64,000 nucleotides of DNA from Stomoxys calcitrans (GCF_963082655.1 NC_081554.1:55056498-55120497); one strand, 5' to 3'; counted from the stretch's first letter, positions 19,165 to 31,574 are shown. Program-made: numbers and translations. Notes: generated from the sequence alone by a model not told the origin.

Positions 19165-19870
19165 CCATAGGAGAGGGTATACTAATCTAGTCATTCCGTT
19201 TGTAACACCTCGAAATATTCGTCTAAGGCCCCACAAAGTATATATATTCTTAATCGTCTCGACGTTCTGAGTCGACCTAGCCATGTCCATACGTCTGTCG
19301 AAATCACGATAGCTGTCGAATGCTTAGAGCTAGCCGCTTGAAATTGGGGACAGCCGTTGGGGACAGCAAATGAGCCATATCAGTTCAGAGTTAGATATAG
19401 CTGCCATATAAACCGACCTCCCGTTTTGAATTCTTGAGCCCCTGGATGTCGCAATTGTAGTCCAATATTTTGCATGTCATGTTCTATTATGACCTCCATC
19501 AACTCTGCCAAATGCGGTCCAAATCGGTCTATAACCTGAAATAGCTTCCATTTAAACCGATCTCCGCATTTGACTTCTTGAGCCCATACAATCCGCAATT
19601 TTCGTCCGATTTAGCTGAAATTTTGCACATGATATTCTGTTGTGACTTTCAACAACTGTACAAAGTACGGTACAAATCGGTATGTAACCTGATATATCTC
19701 CCATATAAACCGACCTGCCGATCCGGTTTTGACTTCTTGAGCCCCTGGAATGTCATGTTCTATTATGACCTCCAACAACTCTGCCAAGTCCGGTCCAAAT
19801 CGGTCTATAACCTGATATAACTTCCATATAGATCGATCTCCCGATTTGACTTCTTGCTCGCTTTAGGGGC
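19165..19870 (+). mobile_element. DINE-1-like element, head plus central repeats
   Basis: The head is well kept: AGGAGAGGGTATACTAATCT, CGAAATATTCGTCTAAGGCC, AAGTATATATATTCTTAATC and CCATGTCCATACGTCTGTCG. Central units follow (ATAGCTGCCATATAAACCGA, TTCTTGAGCCCCTGGA, CTGATATATCTCCCATATAA). The 3' end is absent; a reverse-oriented array begins near 19870. Confidence 0.8.
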
Positions 19871-20007
19871 TCAAGAAATAAAATCGGAGGATCAGATTAT
19901 ATAGGAGCTGTAAAAGGCTAAAGACCGACTCAGACCATATATGACACGTATGTTGAAGGTTATGGGAGAAACAGTTGTACGAAATTTCAGCCATATCGAA
20001 CCCATAA
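19871..20007 (-). repeat. DINE-like central-repeat fragment (reverse)
   Basis: TAAAATCGGAGGATCAGATT and ACACGTATGTTGAAGGTTAT resemble a unit read in reverse. It forms a junction with the plus-oriented array on its left. Confidence 0.5.
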
Positions 20008-20916
20008 GGTATTTACCCGGTAAATTGGGTAAATACTCGAATATTTACCCATGTATACCCAAAATCTGTGCTTTTATTATTTTGCAGATATCTTGGGTCC
20101 TGGAGATTGGTCTATATGGCACTTATATCCAAATATGGTTCGATCTGGACGATATTCATTAAACAAGTGTAGAGGTCAATCAAATCGCGTTGTTTTAAAT
20201 TTCATCCAAATCGGATGAAAAATGCTCCTTTTATGGGCTCAATACTCTATATCGGGAGATCCGTCTATATGACAGCTATATCCAAATGTGGTCCGATCTG
20301 GACGATATTCTGCAAAAAGTTTTAGATGGGTAATGGAACTCGCTGTGACAAATTTAATCGAAATAGTATGAAAAATGCTTCTTTATTGGCGCATTACACT
20401 ACATCGGGAGATGGGTATAAATGGCAGCTATATCCAAATATGGTCCGATCTGTACCACATTTGACGGGAATTGGTTGGGGTCTACCAGAACACAATGTGC
20501 CAAATTTCATCGAATTCGGGTAATAAATGGTTTTTTGTTATGGCCTCAATACCCTATATCTAGAGATAGAGATATAGTCCGATCTGAAACGCGCTTCACA
20601 GAAATGGATAGGGGTCTACCAGAACTCACTGTGCCAAATATCATCGAAATCGGATGAAAAATTACCAATTTATTGCTTTAAGACTTTAAGTCTGGAGATC
20701 GGTCTATATAGCGGCTACATATAACTAAAATCCAATTTTGTGAGATCAGAAGGTCAGGTTTATATACAAAGAATACGAAATCATCAAAATTTGTTTTGGA
20801 AAATTTTTTTATACCCAAGATATCTGCAAAATTATAAATACCCAGCTTTTGGGTATAAATGGGTAAATGCTCGGGAATTTACCCAATTTACCTGGTAAAT
20901 ACCTTTTGAGTATTTA
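20008..20916. mobile_element. Composite bounded by ~90-100 bp inverted repeats
   Basis: The left arm (20008-20098) begins AGGTATTTACCCGGTAAATT and ends TTTTGCAGATATCTTGGGT. The right arm (about 20811-20916) is its inverse: ACCCAAGATATCTGCAAAAT through AATTTACCTGGTAAATACC. The arms share most positions. Between them lie about 710 bp of reverse-oriented 153-bp-type repeats with anchors ATATCCAAAT at 20125, 20278 and 20430. It could be a foldback-type element that captured the array, or a palindromic element with the array inserted. No clear target-site duplication was seen. Confidence 0.65.
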
Positions 20917-20932
20917 CCTATCGCTACCCATT

Positions 20933-21405
20933 AACATTCCATTAAGGAACAGTGGAAAAATTTTCACATATCACCGAGTCCTGTCCGATTCCATTTTAAG
21001 CTCAATCATAACGGTCCGGTAGCCGAGACGATAGGTAGCCGAGACGATAGGTAGCCGAGACGGTAGGTAGCCGAGACGGTAGGTAGCCGAGACGTTAGGT
21101 AGCCGAGACGGTAGGTAGCCGAGCCTGTAGGTAGCCGAGACGGTAGGTAGCCGAGACGGTAGGTAGCCGAGATGGTAGGTAGCCGAGATGGTAGCCGAGT
21201 CCGAAAGGCGTGCCCCAGAGCGACACTTCTTTCGGGAGAAATTTTTACATGGTCGCCATGCCAAATGGTACAGTACCTCACAAATGTTGCCAACATTAGA
21301 AGGGGATAACCACCGGTGAAAATGTTTCTGATGTTCTCGCCAGCATTCGAACCCAAACGTTCAACGTCATAGCCAGACATGCTAACCTTTGAGCTATGGT
21401 GACCT
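20933..21405 (-). mobile_element. tRNA-derived SINE with internal minisatellite
   Basis: On the minus strand the head (GAGGTCACCATAGCTCAAAG) and a B box (GGGTTCGAATGCTGGCGAG) lead into the family body. The block that normally reads CGGACTCGGCTATAAAAAGG is replaced by about 185 bp of 16-bp repeats (21018-21203). The tail resumes afterwards and ends near ATTCCATTAAGGAACAG. Confidence 0.85.
21018..21203 (+). repeat. 16-bp minisatellite inside the SINE, ~12 copies
   Basis: The unit is GGTAGCCGAGACGGTA, with variants at the last few bases (GATA, GTTA, TGTA). It appears to have grown from the SINE's own TATAGCCGAGTCCG-like segment, since the final unit runs straight into GTAGCCGAGTCCGAAAGG. A minus-strand frame through it encodes a simple peptide repeat with no significance. 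Confidence 0.9.
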
Positions 21406-21914
21406 CAGATTTCAAACTTCTCTGGAATAACATTCAGACTCCTAGGTCTAGTTCAGATATGCCATCTCCAAGACCCTTTCCACCTTTATTAGCTCTTAAA
21501 AGTTTTGTAGCATAACCTGCCTTGCAAATGGGTTTATTTAGGATCCGTTGTAGGCTATTTATATTGGTCACACATAGGGGTGAGAAATTTTTCACTATTC
21601 TCCCCACTGTGGTGAGTGTCATTATAAATAATTGCAAAATTCGCTTGTAATATGTGGCAAGAGGGAACAGCAAGTAAATGCGTGTTATTTAATGGAAAAA
21701 CGCAAATAGTAGTTGCATTTCACGCAGTCATGCATTGTGTTGCTGCTGTTATTTGCTAAGATATAACCACTCAGGCGAAAGAGTAACAACAACAACAAAC
21801 GAAAAATACGACAGCAGCGACTTATACTTGGTTGAAATATGAATTGTTGGTCTTAAAATTGTCAAATATAGAAAATGGAGTGAGAATATGTCTTAATAAG
21901 CTGCAGAATCAAAA
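21406..21914. other. Unassigned sequence
   Basis: No gene or known repeat was recognised. There is a short AACAACAACAAC tract near 21787. Confidence 0.4.
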
Positions 21915-22310
21915 CTCATCATTCCGTTTGTAACATCTCGAAATATGCGTCCAAGACCCCATAAAGTATATATGTTCTTGATCGTCATGACATTTTAAGT
22001 CGATGTAGCCATGTCCGTCCGTCTGTTGAAAGCACGCTAACTTTCGAAGGAGTAAAGCTAGATGCTTGAAATTTTGCACAAATATATTTTATTCGTGTAG
22101 GTCGGTTGGGATTATAAATGGGCATGGGCAAATTCGGTCCATATTTTGATATAGCTGCCATATAAACCGATCTTGGATCTTGACTTCTTGAGCCACAAGA
22201 GGGCGCAATTCTTATCCGATTTGGCTGAAATTTCACACGTGGTTTGGTATCACTTATAACAACTGTGCTAAGTATGGTTTAAATCGGTCTATAACCAGAT
22301 ATAGGTGCGA
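21915..22310 (+). mobile_element. DINE-1-like head with ~1.5 central repeats
   Basis: ATCATTCCGTTTGTAACATC, ACCCCATAAAGTATATATGT, GATGTAGCCATGTCCGTCCG and TCTGTTGAAAGCACGCTAAC are all well kept. Central units with CTGCCATATAAACCGATCTT follow and stop near 22310. The tail is absent. Confidence 0.8.
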
Positions 22311-23751
22311 TAAGAATCAAATAGCGATCAAAACTTGAGACGGATGGTCATGTCGGTTAGTAAATAGGAAATTAAATTTAAAGCAAGCATCTTTATTCTG
22401 AAGTTTTGGTTTTTTGGCTCGTTTTTATTGCTAAAATCCTACCAATAAGGAAAAAACTTAAATGTTGGCCCACATTTTTTTTTTTTCAGTGTAGATCCAA
22501 TATCAAGATATAGTGTCATATAGCCAATTTTCAATGTTAACCAACTTTTGCCTAAAAAAAGTCCCAAAGTTTGAGCCGTGTACGGATTATCATTGTGAAT
22601 GTAAACTCTTTCTCAAGGTGGTGGGTATAGAACATTCACAATCAGCTGATCGTTTTAAACAACCCTGGATTAATTACTATGTATTCGGTTAACAATTAAA
22701 ACATTTTCTTTAAGTGATTTAAGAATATAAATAGTTGGCCAAAACATTCTACGACAGAGTATTAGGCCATTTGTATGTCTTCAAATTTTGGCTTGTTATC
22801 ATATCAATGCAAACTGCTTTAAGAACTTTGTAAGAGAACCAAAAGTGTAATAAAATTGGTGTGGTTAAATAGTTCACCATGATGAGTCGTCTTGCGGTTT
22901 GAGCACTTTGCATATGAGATAAAGGCAGAGATGTTACACACCACCAACCAACTTAAGAACACCTTTGTGCATTGCCATAGCAACTTTTTTGTTGTTGTCC
23001 TGACGATGTTAATGTGGTTATGATATGCTGTGGGCTGTTGCATATTATACGCTACAATTGTGTTTGGCATTATAGTTGTTGCTGTTGTTGTTGATGGTAT
23101 CAACGCAAACGTTGATGTTTATGCACATAAATTGCCGCTGTTGCTTTTGTTGTTCTTGCAGTTTCGTCTTGGCCTCGGTTATTATTGTGCGTTGTTTGCA
23201 TTTGCTTGCATTTCATTTTGTGGCGACTTAATGCGCCAGCCGCAGCCGCAGCAGAAAATATAGGCTGACTGCATTTCTCGATAAAGAAGTCTTGTGACTA
23301 TGGCGAGGTAGGGGTGAACGGGTGAGCGGGTGGTGGTGAAATTTTTCAATGGAAGACGATGCTCACACTCAACATTTCACGCGGTCTTATCATATTGGAC
23401 AGAATAAGACAACAGTTAAAAATAAATAAAATGCAAAATATTTGAATGAAATTAAACCGTTTTGCGCTGTTTCTTGGTTTTTCTCAACTGCGTACTACGT
23501 TGTCTGATGGATGGTGAATGGCTCCGTATGCTCTGTATAGACAAGCAGCGAATTGTAATAAGAAAATAACACGCACAAGAAATGAGTGGTGAACAAATGC
23601 ATGCATGCTGTCATTCAAACTGTCATCGAAGCAGTGATGACAGTTGTGGAAGAAAACCCAAGTTATAGGAAAATGAAGTAAGTTTTGAAAAAAAAAAATT
23701 ATATAAAAAATGTAATGGAGTTGGTAGGAAACTAATGTTATTATAGTATGA
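22311..23751. other. Unassigned unique sequence
   Basis: Contains GTTGTTGCTG-type triplet-rich tracts near 23070-23150 and CAGCCGCAGCCGCAGCAG near 23237-23254. No exon with supportable splice sites was seen. Confidence 0.4.
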
Positions 23752-24598
23752 AACAAGTAAAAGCGTGATAAGTTTGGCCGGGCCGAATGCAGGGAACCCA
23801 CCACCATGGATTCTGCTAGAAATTTATACAAACTAAATTTAGTTAAAGGGCATAAGTTTATACTACATACCAAACATCCGTCAAACCAGCAAAAATTAAA
23901 GCTTCTAGGAACCGAACAAGAATAATCGAGAGATCGGTTTATATGGGAGCTATATCAGGTTATACACCGATACTTGGCACAGTTGTTGGAAGTGATAACA
24001 AAACACTACTTGCAAAATTTCAGCCAAATAAAATTGCGGCTTGTAGGGGCTCAAGATGTCAAATTGGGAGATAGGTTTATAAGGGAGCTATATCAATTTA
24101 TAGACCGATTTTGACCGTGCTTGGCACAGTTGATAAAAGCCGTAATAGAACATCGCATTCAAAATTTCAGCCAAATCTGACAAAAATTGTGGCTTCCAAG
24201 GGCTCAATAAATCAAATCGCCAGATCGGTTTATATGGGAGCTATATCAGGTTATAGACCAATTTGAACGGTACTTGGCACAGTTGTTGGAAGCCGTAGCA
24301 GAACACTGCATGAAATTTCAGCCAAATCGGACAAATTGCGGCTACCAGGCGCTCAAGAAGTCAAGTCGGGAGATCTGTTTATATGGGAGCTATATCCAAA
24401 TCTTAACCTTCCTCAATAGTAAGTAACTTTGCAAATTTTCAAGCGGGCGACCGCTATCGTGATTTCGAAAGAAGGACGGAAGGACATGGCTAGATCGACT
24501 CAGAATCTCGAGACGATCAAGAATGTATACTCTTTATGGAGTCTTAGACGAATATTTCGAAGTGTTACAAATGGAACGACTAGATTAGTATACCCTCA
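23752..24598 (-). mobile_element. DINE-1-like element, complete order
   Basis: In reverse it runs from AAACAAGTAAAAGCGTG and TTTGGCCGGGCCGAATGC through about four central repeats (TATATGGGAGCTATATCAGG near 23940, 24085 and 24235). The head follows with GACCGCTATCGTGATTTCGA, CATGGCTAGATCGACTCAGA, AATATTTCGAAGTGTTACAA and AGTATACCCTCATCC. Both ends are present, but the GTCC tract is short. Confidence 0.8.
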
Positions 24599-25110
24599 TC
24601 CATCAAATCTGAACCGATTTCTATAAAATTGACCAATAATGTCGAGACTTATAAGAGAACCCATCGTGCAAAATCTCGTGGGAATCGGTTAACAAATATA
24701 CGATATAACTGCAATTTTAGTCCAAATCGGACGAACATATATATGACAGCATATCCAAATCTGAACAGATTTTCTTCCAATTTCTATAGGCTTCGCATCT
24801 AGGCCCCAGAAAATGCTTGTGCGAAATTATGAAAATTGCTACCTGTACTTTGTACTAGAGCTGGCAAACTAGCGATAACCACAACATTCGATATTTTCGA
24901 TAGTTCTATCAATAAATATTGATAGTATCGATACTAACGAAGTAAAAATCGTGAGATCGAGTTATATAGAAGCAATATCAATGCACAGACCGAATAAAAC
25001 CAAATTTAATAAAGTCAGTTAGAAGTCATGAGAGAAAATCATTATTAAAAATTTTAGCCTAACCAGGTGAAAATTACGCCCTCTTAAAAGTCTAAATGCC
25101 TTCAGAAAGA
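24599..25110 (-). repeat. Degenerate DINE-like remnant
   Basis: Scattered phrases (AAATCTGAACCGATTTC, CGTGGGAATCGGTT, AAAATCGTGAGATCGAG) suggest eroded repeats. A short TCGATA-rich tract lies at about 24880-24945. The assignment is weak. Confidence 0.35.
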
Positions 25111-26310
25111 GGATTTTCTGTTGCTTACAGCAGTGTCGAATTTAAAAATTTCTGTTCCATTCATGCCCAGATTCATCAAATCATTGGCGCTCTGTCAAAA
25201 AACCTCTCTCGCGATTATAACCTTTTCCTCTTACTTTCTCATTAATGTTTTATTTGTAGATTTTCTCTTCGTTTACCCATCAATGTAACCCTTTCTCGGA
25301 GACAGTCAACAACAAGAATAGATAAATTACAACAACAAACTCACCTGTCAGCAAAACAAATGCAAATCGTTTTGTTGTTCTTTACAATGTTTACTACTCA
25401 CTCTCTTTCTACGAAACCATACTCAATGCACATACATATGTACATATGTAATTTTACACAAAAACACACCTCTACCCACATACATATTTCGATCCACGCT
25501 GTTATTTGCTTTTGTCATTTTGCTTGTTTACAGCAATAACAACAACATTGTTGTGTGGTGGATGGGAAGGCGGGATGGGTTAATTCATTCCTACTCATTT
25601 CAATGTGTTTGAAGGTTTGTTTACTTTGGGGTTTTGCAGTAGTTTCTTTTTTTTGTATTATGACTACAAAAAGTACCGCGAACATGCAATCGAGCAACCC
25701 AATACAACAGGCACAACCTCTTTGCTAAACCTGCTGGGCTCCTGGTTATTGATGATGTTATTTGTCAACAACATTTGTGTTGGGTCGTTGTTACTTTTGT
25801 ACTGTCCCAATGCTGTTGATTGAACAAACTGTGAAAGGCGTTTTGCATTTCTTCCAACAGGTAAGTAAGCAACCAACAACGACCATCGACGACCGACCAC
25901 ATTATTATTTATCATTATTATGCAGTTATCATTGCATGACAATTATCATTATAACAAGGTGAAATGCCAGTGAGAGAGGGAGAGTAAGAGAGAGAGAGAG
26001 GGATTTATTTGACAAAGTACACTAGCTAAGTAAATATTTCAATTGCACACACATGGCACACAATGTGTGTGGTAAACTTTTGCATACTTTTTTATAGCGT
26101 GGGGAGTTGTGGTTGGGCTACTTGCAATTGAGAAACAAGTAAAGGGTGGTACTATGTTCGCTTTTCGAGATATTCATCGCCGATTACTTCTTTTAGATAA
26201 AAGATTGTAAAGCAAAAAAAAAACTTGCTGATTTCATGCAGTAGGACCTTTCCTCCTTTCTTATGGTAAAATTTTATTTAAATTGCTATTTAATCATTGA
26301 TATTTGTGTA
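25111..26310. other. Unassigned unique sequence
   Basis: AT-rich with CAACAACAA-type tracts, an alternating ACATACATATGTACATATGT palindrome near 25430-25448, and a (GA)n run at 25970-26000. No gene is supported. Confidence 0.4.
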
Positions 26311-26311
26311 G

Positions 26312-26531
26312 TGCAGGCCATCGTTGCGCAGAGGTTAGCTTGTCCGCCTATGACGCTGAACGCCTGGGTTTGAATCCTGGCGAGAGCATCATGAAAATTT
26401 TCAGCGGTGGTTATTCCCTCCTAATGAAGGTAACATATGGGAGGTACTGTACCATCTGGTATGACAGCCATGTAAAAACTTTTCCACAAAGAGGTGTCGC
26501 ACAGCGGCACGCCGTTCGGACTCGACTATAT
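26312..26531 (+). mobile_element. tRNA-derived SINE, 3' truncated
   Basis: The head has GGCCATCGTTGCGCAGAGG and GGGTTTGAATCCTGGCGAG. The body is kept to GTTCGGACTCGACTATA, then stops without the CCCCTTATC block or tail. The A-box sequence is among the best kept in the window. Confidence 0.8.
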
Positions 26532-26879
26532 GGGTTTTCAAAGGTTAAACACGAATATAGTACCAGTCTTAAGGAAGGGCAAAAGTCGGACAAAGCCGAT
26601 CTTTTGATACCCTGCACCACATTGAATGTATGCAAGCTAAGACGTCGAAATTGCAATTTGCTAATATTTTAAATGAAGAATTTGGACCAAAATCTCTAGG
26701 TTGGATTAGGTTTAAATGGCAGTCTGCTATCAGACTTACTTAAACGGTTTCCTTTAAATAGAAAGAAAATACCTTTTTGTTCCTACTTTAGAATCATCCA
26801 GATCGATTCAAAAATCGCAACAACTTGCGAATTTTCACATCCGCTAAATCAGACAAGTTCTCCAAGATATGATAACCTT

Positions 26880-27360
26880 GAATGGAACTGCTTCTCTATT
26901 TTCCCTCGAGGTCCTCACAGCTTCTGCTTCGCAAACTTTAGTCTGACAGACAGTGACGTGTCATGTCCGATCAAAGAGTTAAGTGTCGTGACGGACACAA
27001 TAACTGAAACTTCTGTTTTAACCAAAGACAGCAAAGCGGTAAACCTCTTCAAGTCTAGATAAGGCCTCAAAATTTTGGAATGGAATGGAATTAAAGATAT
27101 TATAACCTAAAGTGGAACTGTTTTTCTTTTCCTCGACGTCCTCAGCTTCTGCTGCGCAAACTTCAGTCTGTCAGACAGTGATGTGTCATGTCCAATTACC
27201 GGGACTTCTGTTTTACCCAGAGACAGCAAAGCGGTAAACCTCTTCAAGTCTAGTTTAGGCCACATAATTTTCGAATGTGACTATCTGCTATTCGTTGCCC
27301 TTGCATGACTAAGGAGAAAGCTTCCTTGGCTTCACAACAGTCGTCACTGCAATTTACCTA
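26880..27360 (-). pseudogene. LINE ORF2 linker remnants, partly duplicated
   Basis: Two related segments (about 26880-27070 and 27110-27265) share CAGCTTCTGC, CAGTCTGTCAGACAGTG and GACAGCAAAGCGGTAAACC. The right part (27295-27350) parallels 36425-36505 (CATGACYAARGAGAAAGCT; CAATTTRCCTAGACACAATG-like). On the minus strand they resemble the low-conservation stretch between the RT and RNase H domains of a Jockey-type LINE. Several stops are present. Confidence 0.5.
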
Positions 27361-29635
27361 GACACAATGTCCAGAATGTCGGTAAAACATCGGAACCGAT
27401 ATCGAGTGACTCATCCAATTGTAGGACCGAAATCGGAAAATTTGGTAAGCTGGGAAATTGCTTTTCTTTCCCTTTCATAAATGTTGGATTTGTAGTTGAA
27501 TTTTTTGTTTTGCTGGAACTGGAGAGTAAATGGAACATTCTCTTCAATCCCACCTCTAACGAATTCTTAAAAATATTCACCTCATTGCTTCGCGTCTGTA
27601 CACACACCTGATTGGCATCTTTTTTTGCTTCTGGGATTCAGAACAGCAATGTTTTTGAATAAACTTACCAAAAAACAAAAAAAAAGAGCACAACTTTTCA
27701 TTTTGGGTTATCATTAGGTAGAACACCTCCATGTAAAATATTTAAATTGACAATAGGAAATGGTCAAGCTTAGCAAATTATCATCCAGGAGCACTTCTCA
27801 AAACTTAAAGGTTTTTGTTCTCCGCCAAAATTTAGCTTTTTCAGGGTTCTTATGATGGACAGCAAACCAGTCAATGGAAAATGTTCAATCCATGTGCATT
27901 ATTTTCCCCACCCTAACAGCGCTGCCTAACTTATCATTACGCCACTAAGATCACTACAAAATCAGTCTCCCCTCTTTGCCTCTCTGCAACCCTTTTGCAA
28001 AACATGTTGCGCACATGGCGTATATCAAATAACGGCCATGATATTGGCACCTTACCTTCTATCCCAATGTGTAGTAGATATGTGTTTTTATTTCTTTTTC
28101 TTCTCATTCATTCAATGTCTGCCTGCCTCAACGAATACGTAGTAAAAACAAAATCCCCCCTAAACACACACACACACACATATATAGTAACTGCGCACAC
28201 CATCCCTCCCCACATCTACGTTGGCGTCGCCATCGTCATAGCCTTCGTCGTGCATGAATTTTGTTTACATTTTTCAATGATTGCCATAAATGCCCCTCTG
28301 CCCCAAAGAGCTTTGTGCCAACAACAGTGAGTGAGTGCTCTCAGAAAAAACTCTTCCTCCTTGCGATTTGGTTTTGTTGTCTCTCGCTAGCAATAATAAA
28401 CAATACAACCTTCAAACGTAAATAAGGTACGTTGTATGACGACGCAACAACGACGACGATGGAAAAAGCAAATGTTTGCATGGATGTTGCTCTGTCTGTC
28501 GGTTGGTTGGTTGATCGGACAGACATTGTCTTCTTCTTCTACTTTTTAAGCTTTTGTTTTTCTTTATCAGAACAACAATAAAACCCTTACAATGCAATAA
28601 CAATACAATGCTGCTGTACTCATGACTGCGAACATCACATTTACTACACTCTCCCATACACACACACACACACACACTCGATGCCACAGTGTCAACAAAA
28701 CTTGAATGAAATAAAAGCAAAACATTCGTTTGCTGCCCCTCCTTTACCTCTCAACCCTACAAAAACATACTCTTTCACAAATCAATGGAATTTCCTACCT
28801 GGCCTCACTCACACTCTTCTGAAGCACCTGTTTGGTTGTTTGTAAAAAAGTGGAGAATTTTTGGTATTTTGTGTTTTTACCATATGTACTAACCGGTAAC
28901 CTAATGTCATTCGTTGTCTTGAAGCGTATTAATTTTTCTCTCCCGCATTTATTATTTTTATTGATTACAAATCCATATCTTTTAATTACAGTTGAAAGTT
29001 TTTAACAAAAATGACTAATTCATTTAATCTTGGGGATTTCTTTATTATGGTAATATAATTCCGGGCAAAGATAACCTTACTATGAGTATGTATTTGGTAG
29101 TGAATGTCACCATAACAACGTACAGAGATGATCTTCACCTTGTTTCTTTAAAACAGATGGCAACGTTGAATTTAAATGATGGCGCATATGTCGCGGCTTT
29201 AATGAATAAACACAATGATGTCGACTGTCGTTAACATGGTAAAATCGTAAAAAAAATTTAATTATGTAAAATTGATTAATGATAATTAACCATTATCGCC
29301 GCTTGGATTAATAAACACAATGATGTCGGCTGTCGCTTATATGGTAAAAGCGTAAAATATTCTAATTATGTCGATAACTTAACATTTGTAGAATTAACAA
29401 AACTGATTATGATAAGTGGAGATAATGGTAGTAGGTATTAACAAGTGGTCAATTTTTAAACAAAATTAATTTTTTTTTGGGATTTCAAAATTGAAGAATT
29501 ACAAACGATTCTCCTCACAGAGATTTTGAAAACAATATCAAGGGCAGTAAGTCCATAGTAGAAATTTTATATATTCAGAAAATTGGAGGGAAGGGCCAAG
29601 TTTCTTCAAAAAATAGTGATTGGCCAACAATAATG
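27361..29635. other. Unassigned unique sequence with (CA)n tracts
   Basis: (CA)n runs lie near 28165-28180 and 28658-28676, with several CAACAA tracts. A near-repeat of AATAAACACAATGATGTCG occurs at about 29204 and 29310. No exon was recognised. Confidence 0.4.
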
Positions 29636-29639
29636 GATT

Positions 29640-30430
29640 CCAAGTTTGTCTTTAAAACTAGGAGCAAAGGCAAATGGATCATTAAGTCACCTCAGCTGGA
29701 AATCGTCACCGCATGCAAATTTTATCCAAATTTTGCACCGTACTTAACACAGCTATTGGAAGTCATAGGAGAACACTATGTGCAAAATTTTAGTAAAATC
29801 GGACGAAATTTGTGGCTTCAAGGGGCTCAAGAAGTCAAATCGGGAGATCGGTTTATATGGGAGCTATATTAGGTTATAGACCGATTTGAACCGTACCTGG
29901 CACTGTTGTTGGAGGTCAGAACAGAATACTACATGCGAAATTTCAGCCAAATCGGACAAAATTTGTGCCTTCCAGGAGCTCAAGAAGTCAAACCGGGAGA
30001 TCGGTTTATATGGGAGCTATATCAGGTTATATACCGATTTGGAACGTACTTAGCACAGTTGTTAAAAGTCATAACAGAACATCACATACAAAATTTCAGC
30101 CAAAATTGCGGCTTCCAGGGTCTCAAGAAGTCAAAACGGGACAGCGGCTTACATGGGAGCTATATCCAAATCCGAACCAATATGGCCCATTTGCAAGCCC
30201 CAACGACCTACACAATATAAAGTATCTGTGCAAAATTTCAAGCGGTTAACTTTACGTGTTCGACCGCTATCGTGATTTCGACAGGCGGACGGAGGGATAT
30301 GGCTAGATCGAATCAGAATGTCGAGACGATCCAGAATATATATACTTTATGGAGTCGCAGATCATTATTTCGAGGTGTTACAAACGGAATGACTAGGTTA
30401 GTATATCCCTATCCTATGGTGGTGGGTATA
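29640..30430 (-). mobile_element. DINE-1-like element, 3' end missing
   Basis: Reverse-oriented central units (GGTTTATATGGGAGCTATAT near 29850 and 30003) are followed by GTGTTCGACCGCTATCGTGA, AGGCGGACGGAGGGATATGG, CAGAATATATATACTTTATG and TTTCGAGGTGTTACAAACGG, and close with CCCTATCCTATGGTGGTGGG. The outer end matches the family's 5' terminus. Confidence 0.75.
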
Positions 30431-30431
30431 A

Positions 30432-30595
30432 AAATGGTATGGCAGCCATGTAAAAACTTTTTCCCAAAGAGATGTCGCTCTGCGGAAGGCCGTTAGGACT
30501 CGGCTTTATAAAGGAGGCCCCTTCTTAGAGCTTAAACTTGATTCGGACACCAATCATTGATATTTGAGAAGTTTTCCTCTATTCCTTTGCAAGTC
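30432..30595 (+). mobile_element. tRNA-derived SINE, 5' truncated
   Basis: It begins mid-body (GGTATGGCAGCCATGTAAAA) directly after the DINE-like 5' end, continues through GGACTCGGCTTTATAAAGGA and ends near TTTTCCTCTATTCC. No promoter boxes remain. Confidence 0.75.
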
Positions 30596-30879
30596 ACCTC
30601 ATCTGCTCTCTAGCATTAAGAACAACTAATTGCTACAGCGCCATCTACGAAATCACCTAGCGCAACATCCAGGAGTTTCACCACAATGAATTCACATTAT
30701 ATGGCAACGACACAGATGTTTGAACATCGAATAACTCCTCTATGTGGAAAATTCAGTGGTAAAAAACCGCACTAACATTTCCAGAATTTTGAGAAAAAGT
30801 CCTGTGAAATGCTTTAAATAGTGAAAAATGAATGATGTTTGAGGAAAATCGATTAAATTAGGACCAAAGGACATGGTGT

Positions 30880-31430
30880 CCGTTATGTTGCAAGAGGAAT
30901 GAATCTTGTGCCATACGTCTCTTTGAGTTGATATTTAGAAGCTACGCTTGGCTGGACTACATGAAGACTGGATGGCAAGCTAAGGTCGTTTCAATTTTAA
31001 AATCGGGGAATCGTAGCCGCTCTCTTATCAAGGACTAATCAGCCTCACATCCTTTGTCTTGAAGACCCTAGAGAAATACTTGACACGGTCAAGTACTACT
31101 CCACCCTTAATTGGTATACAGCTGTCAGCATGCTTCCAATTAATTCCCTTTATTGATTGTCCTGACATTGCCCTTCATGATATAATTGGCTACGTCGAGT
31201 GGGATTTGGGGATAGGCGCATTTACCCTGGCAGCCTTTTTGTACTAAGAGGAAGCTTGGTGAACATGACAATTCCCCCTCTCCTGGTTAATTGGGTTGAA
31301 ACGATGCTGAATAGCCGGGGTTGGGCTTGGAAAAACCCCCGTTGACTGAGCTAGTACTTTTCAATAGAAAACGAAAGGGGTGAAGTTCCTGGAGAAGCGT
31401 TAGGCTTTAAGGTTATTGCATACGTGGGTA
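30880..31430 (+). pseudogene. LINE reverse transcriptase remnant
   Basis: Pieces in changing frames read GWQAKVVSILKSGNRS, then LKTLEKYLTRSS, then (near 31320) a segment like PLTELVLFNRKRKG. These follow the RT order seen in Jockey-type LINEs: finger motif WK.A.VVFIPK.G, then LLKTLEKL.DR.., then the post-catalytic SKTELVLFTR.. segment. The catalytic FLDIxGAFD region is deleted between them. Non-functional. Confidence 0.65.
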
Positions 31431-31494
31431 GGTTAGGTAAGACTGGTAGTCCTGTAGAGACTCACTTATATAATTTTAAGTCCATTGTGATGCC

Positions 31495-31560
31495 ACAGTA
31501 GCGACAGACCAAGGCTTCTGGCGGGAATCGAACCCACGTCTCCTGCACTGGCTAAACGTC
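31495..31560 (-). mobile_element. Possible second tRNA-derived SINE head
   Basis: On the minus strand GGGTTCGATTCCCGCC forms a perfect B box with its flanking T-stem. The sequence upstream, GACGTTTAGCCAGTGCAGG, gives only a weak A-box match. The downstream body has no other copy in the window, so the call rests on one motif. Confidence 0.35.
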
Positions 31561-31574
31561 TCCTACCTACTCGT

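Noticed and set aside
20971..21380. Minus-strand frames rich in YRLGYLPSRLP repeats
   Set aside because: They are translations of the 16-bp minisatellite within a SINE, and two overlapping frames give the same peptide theme.
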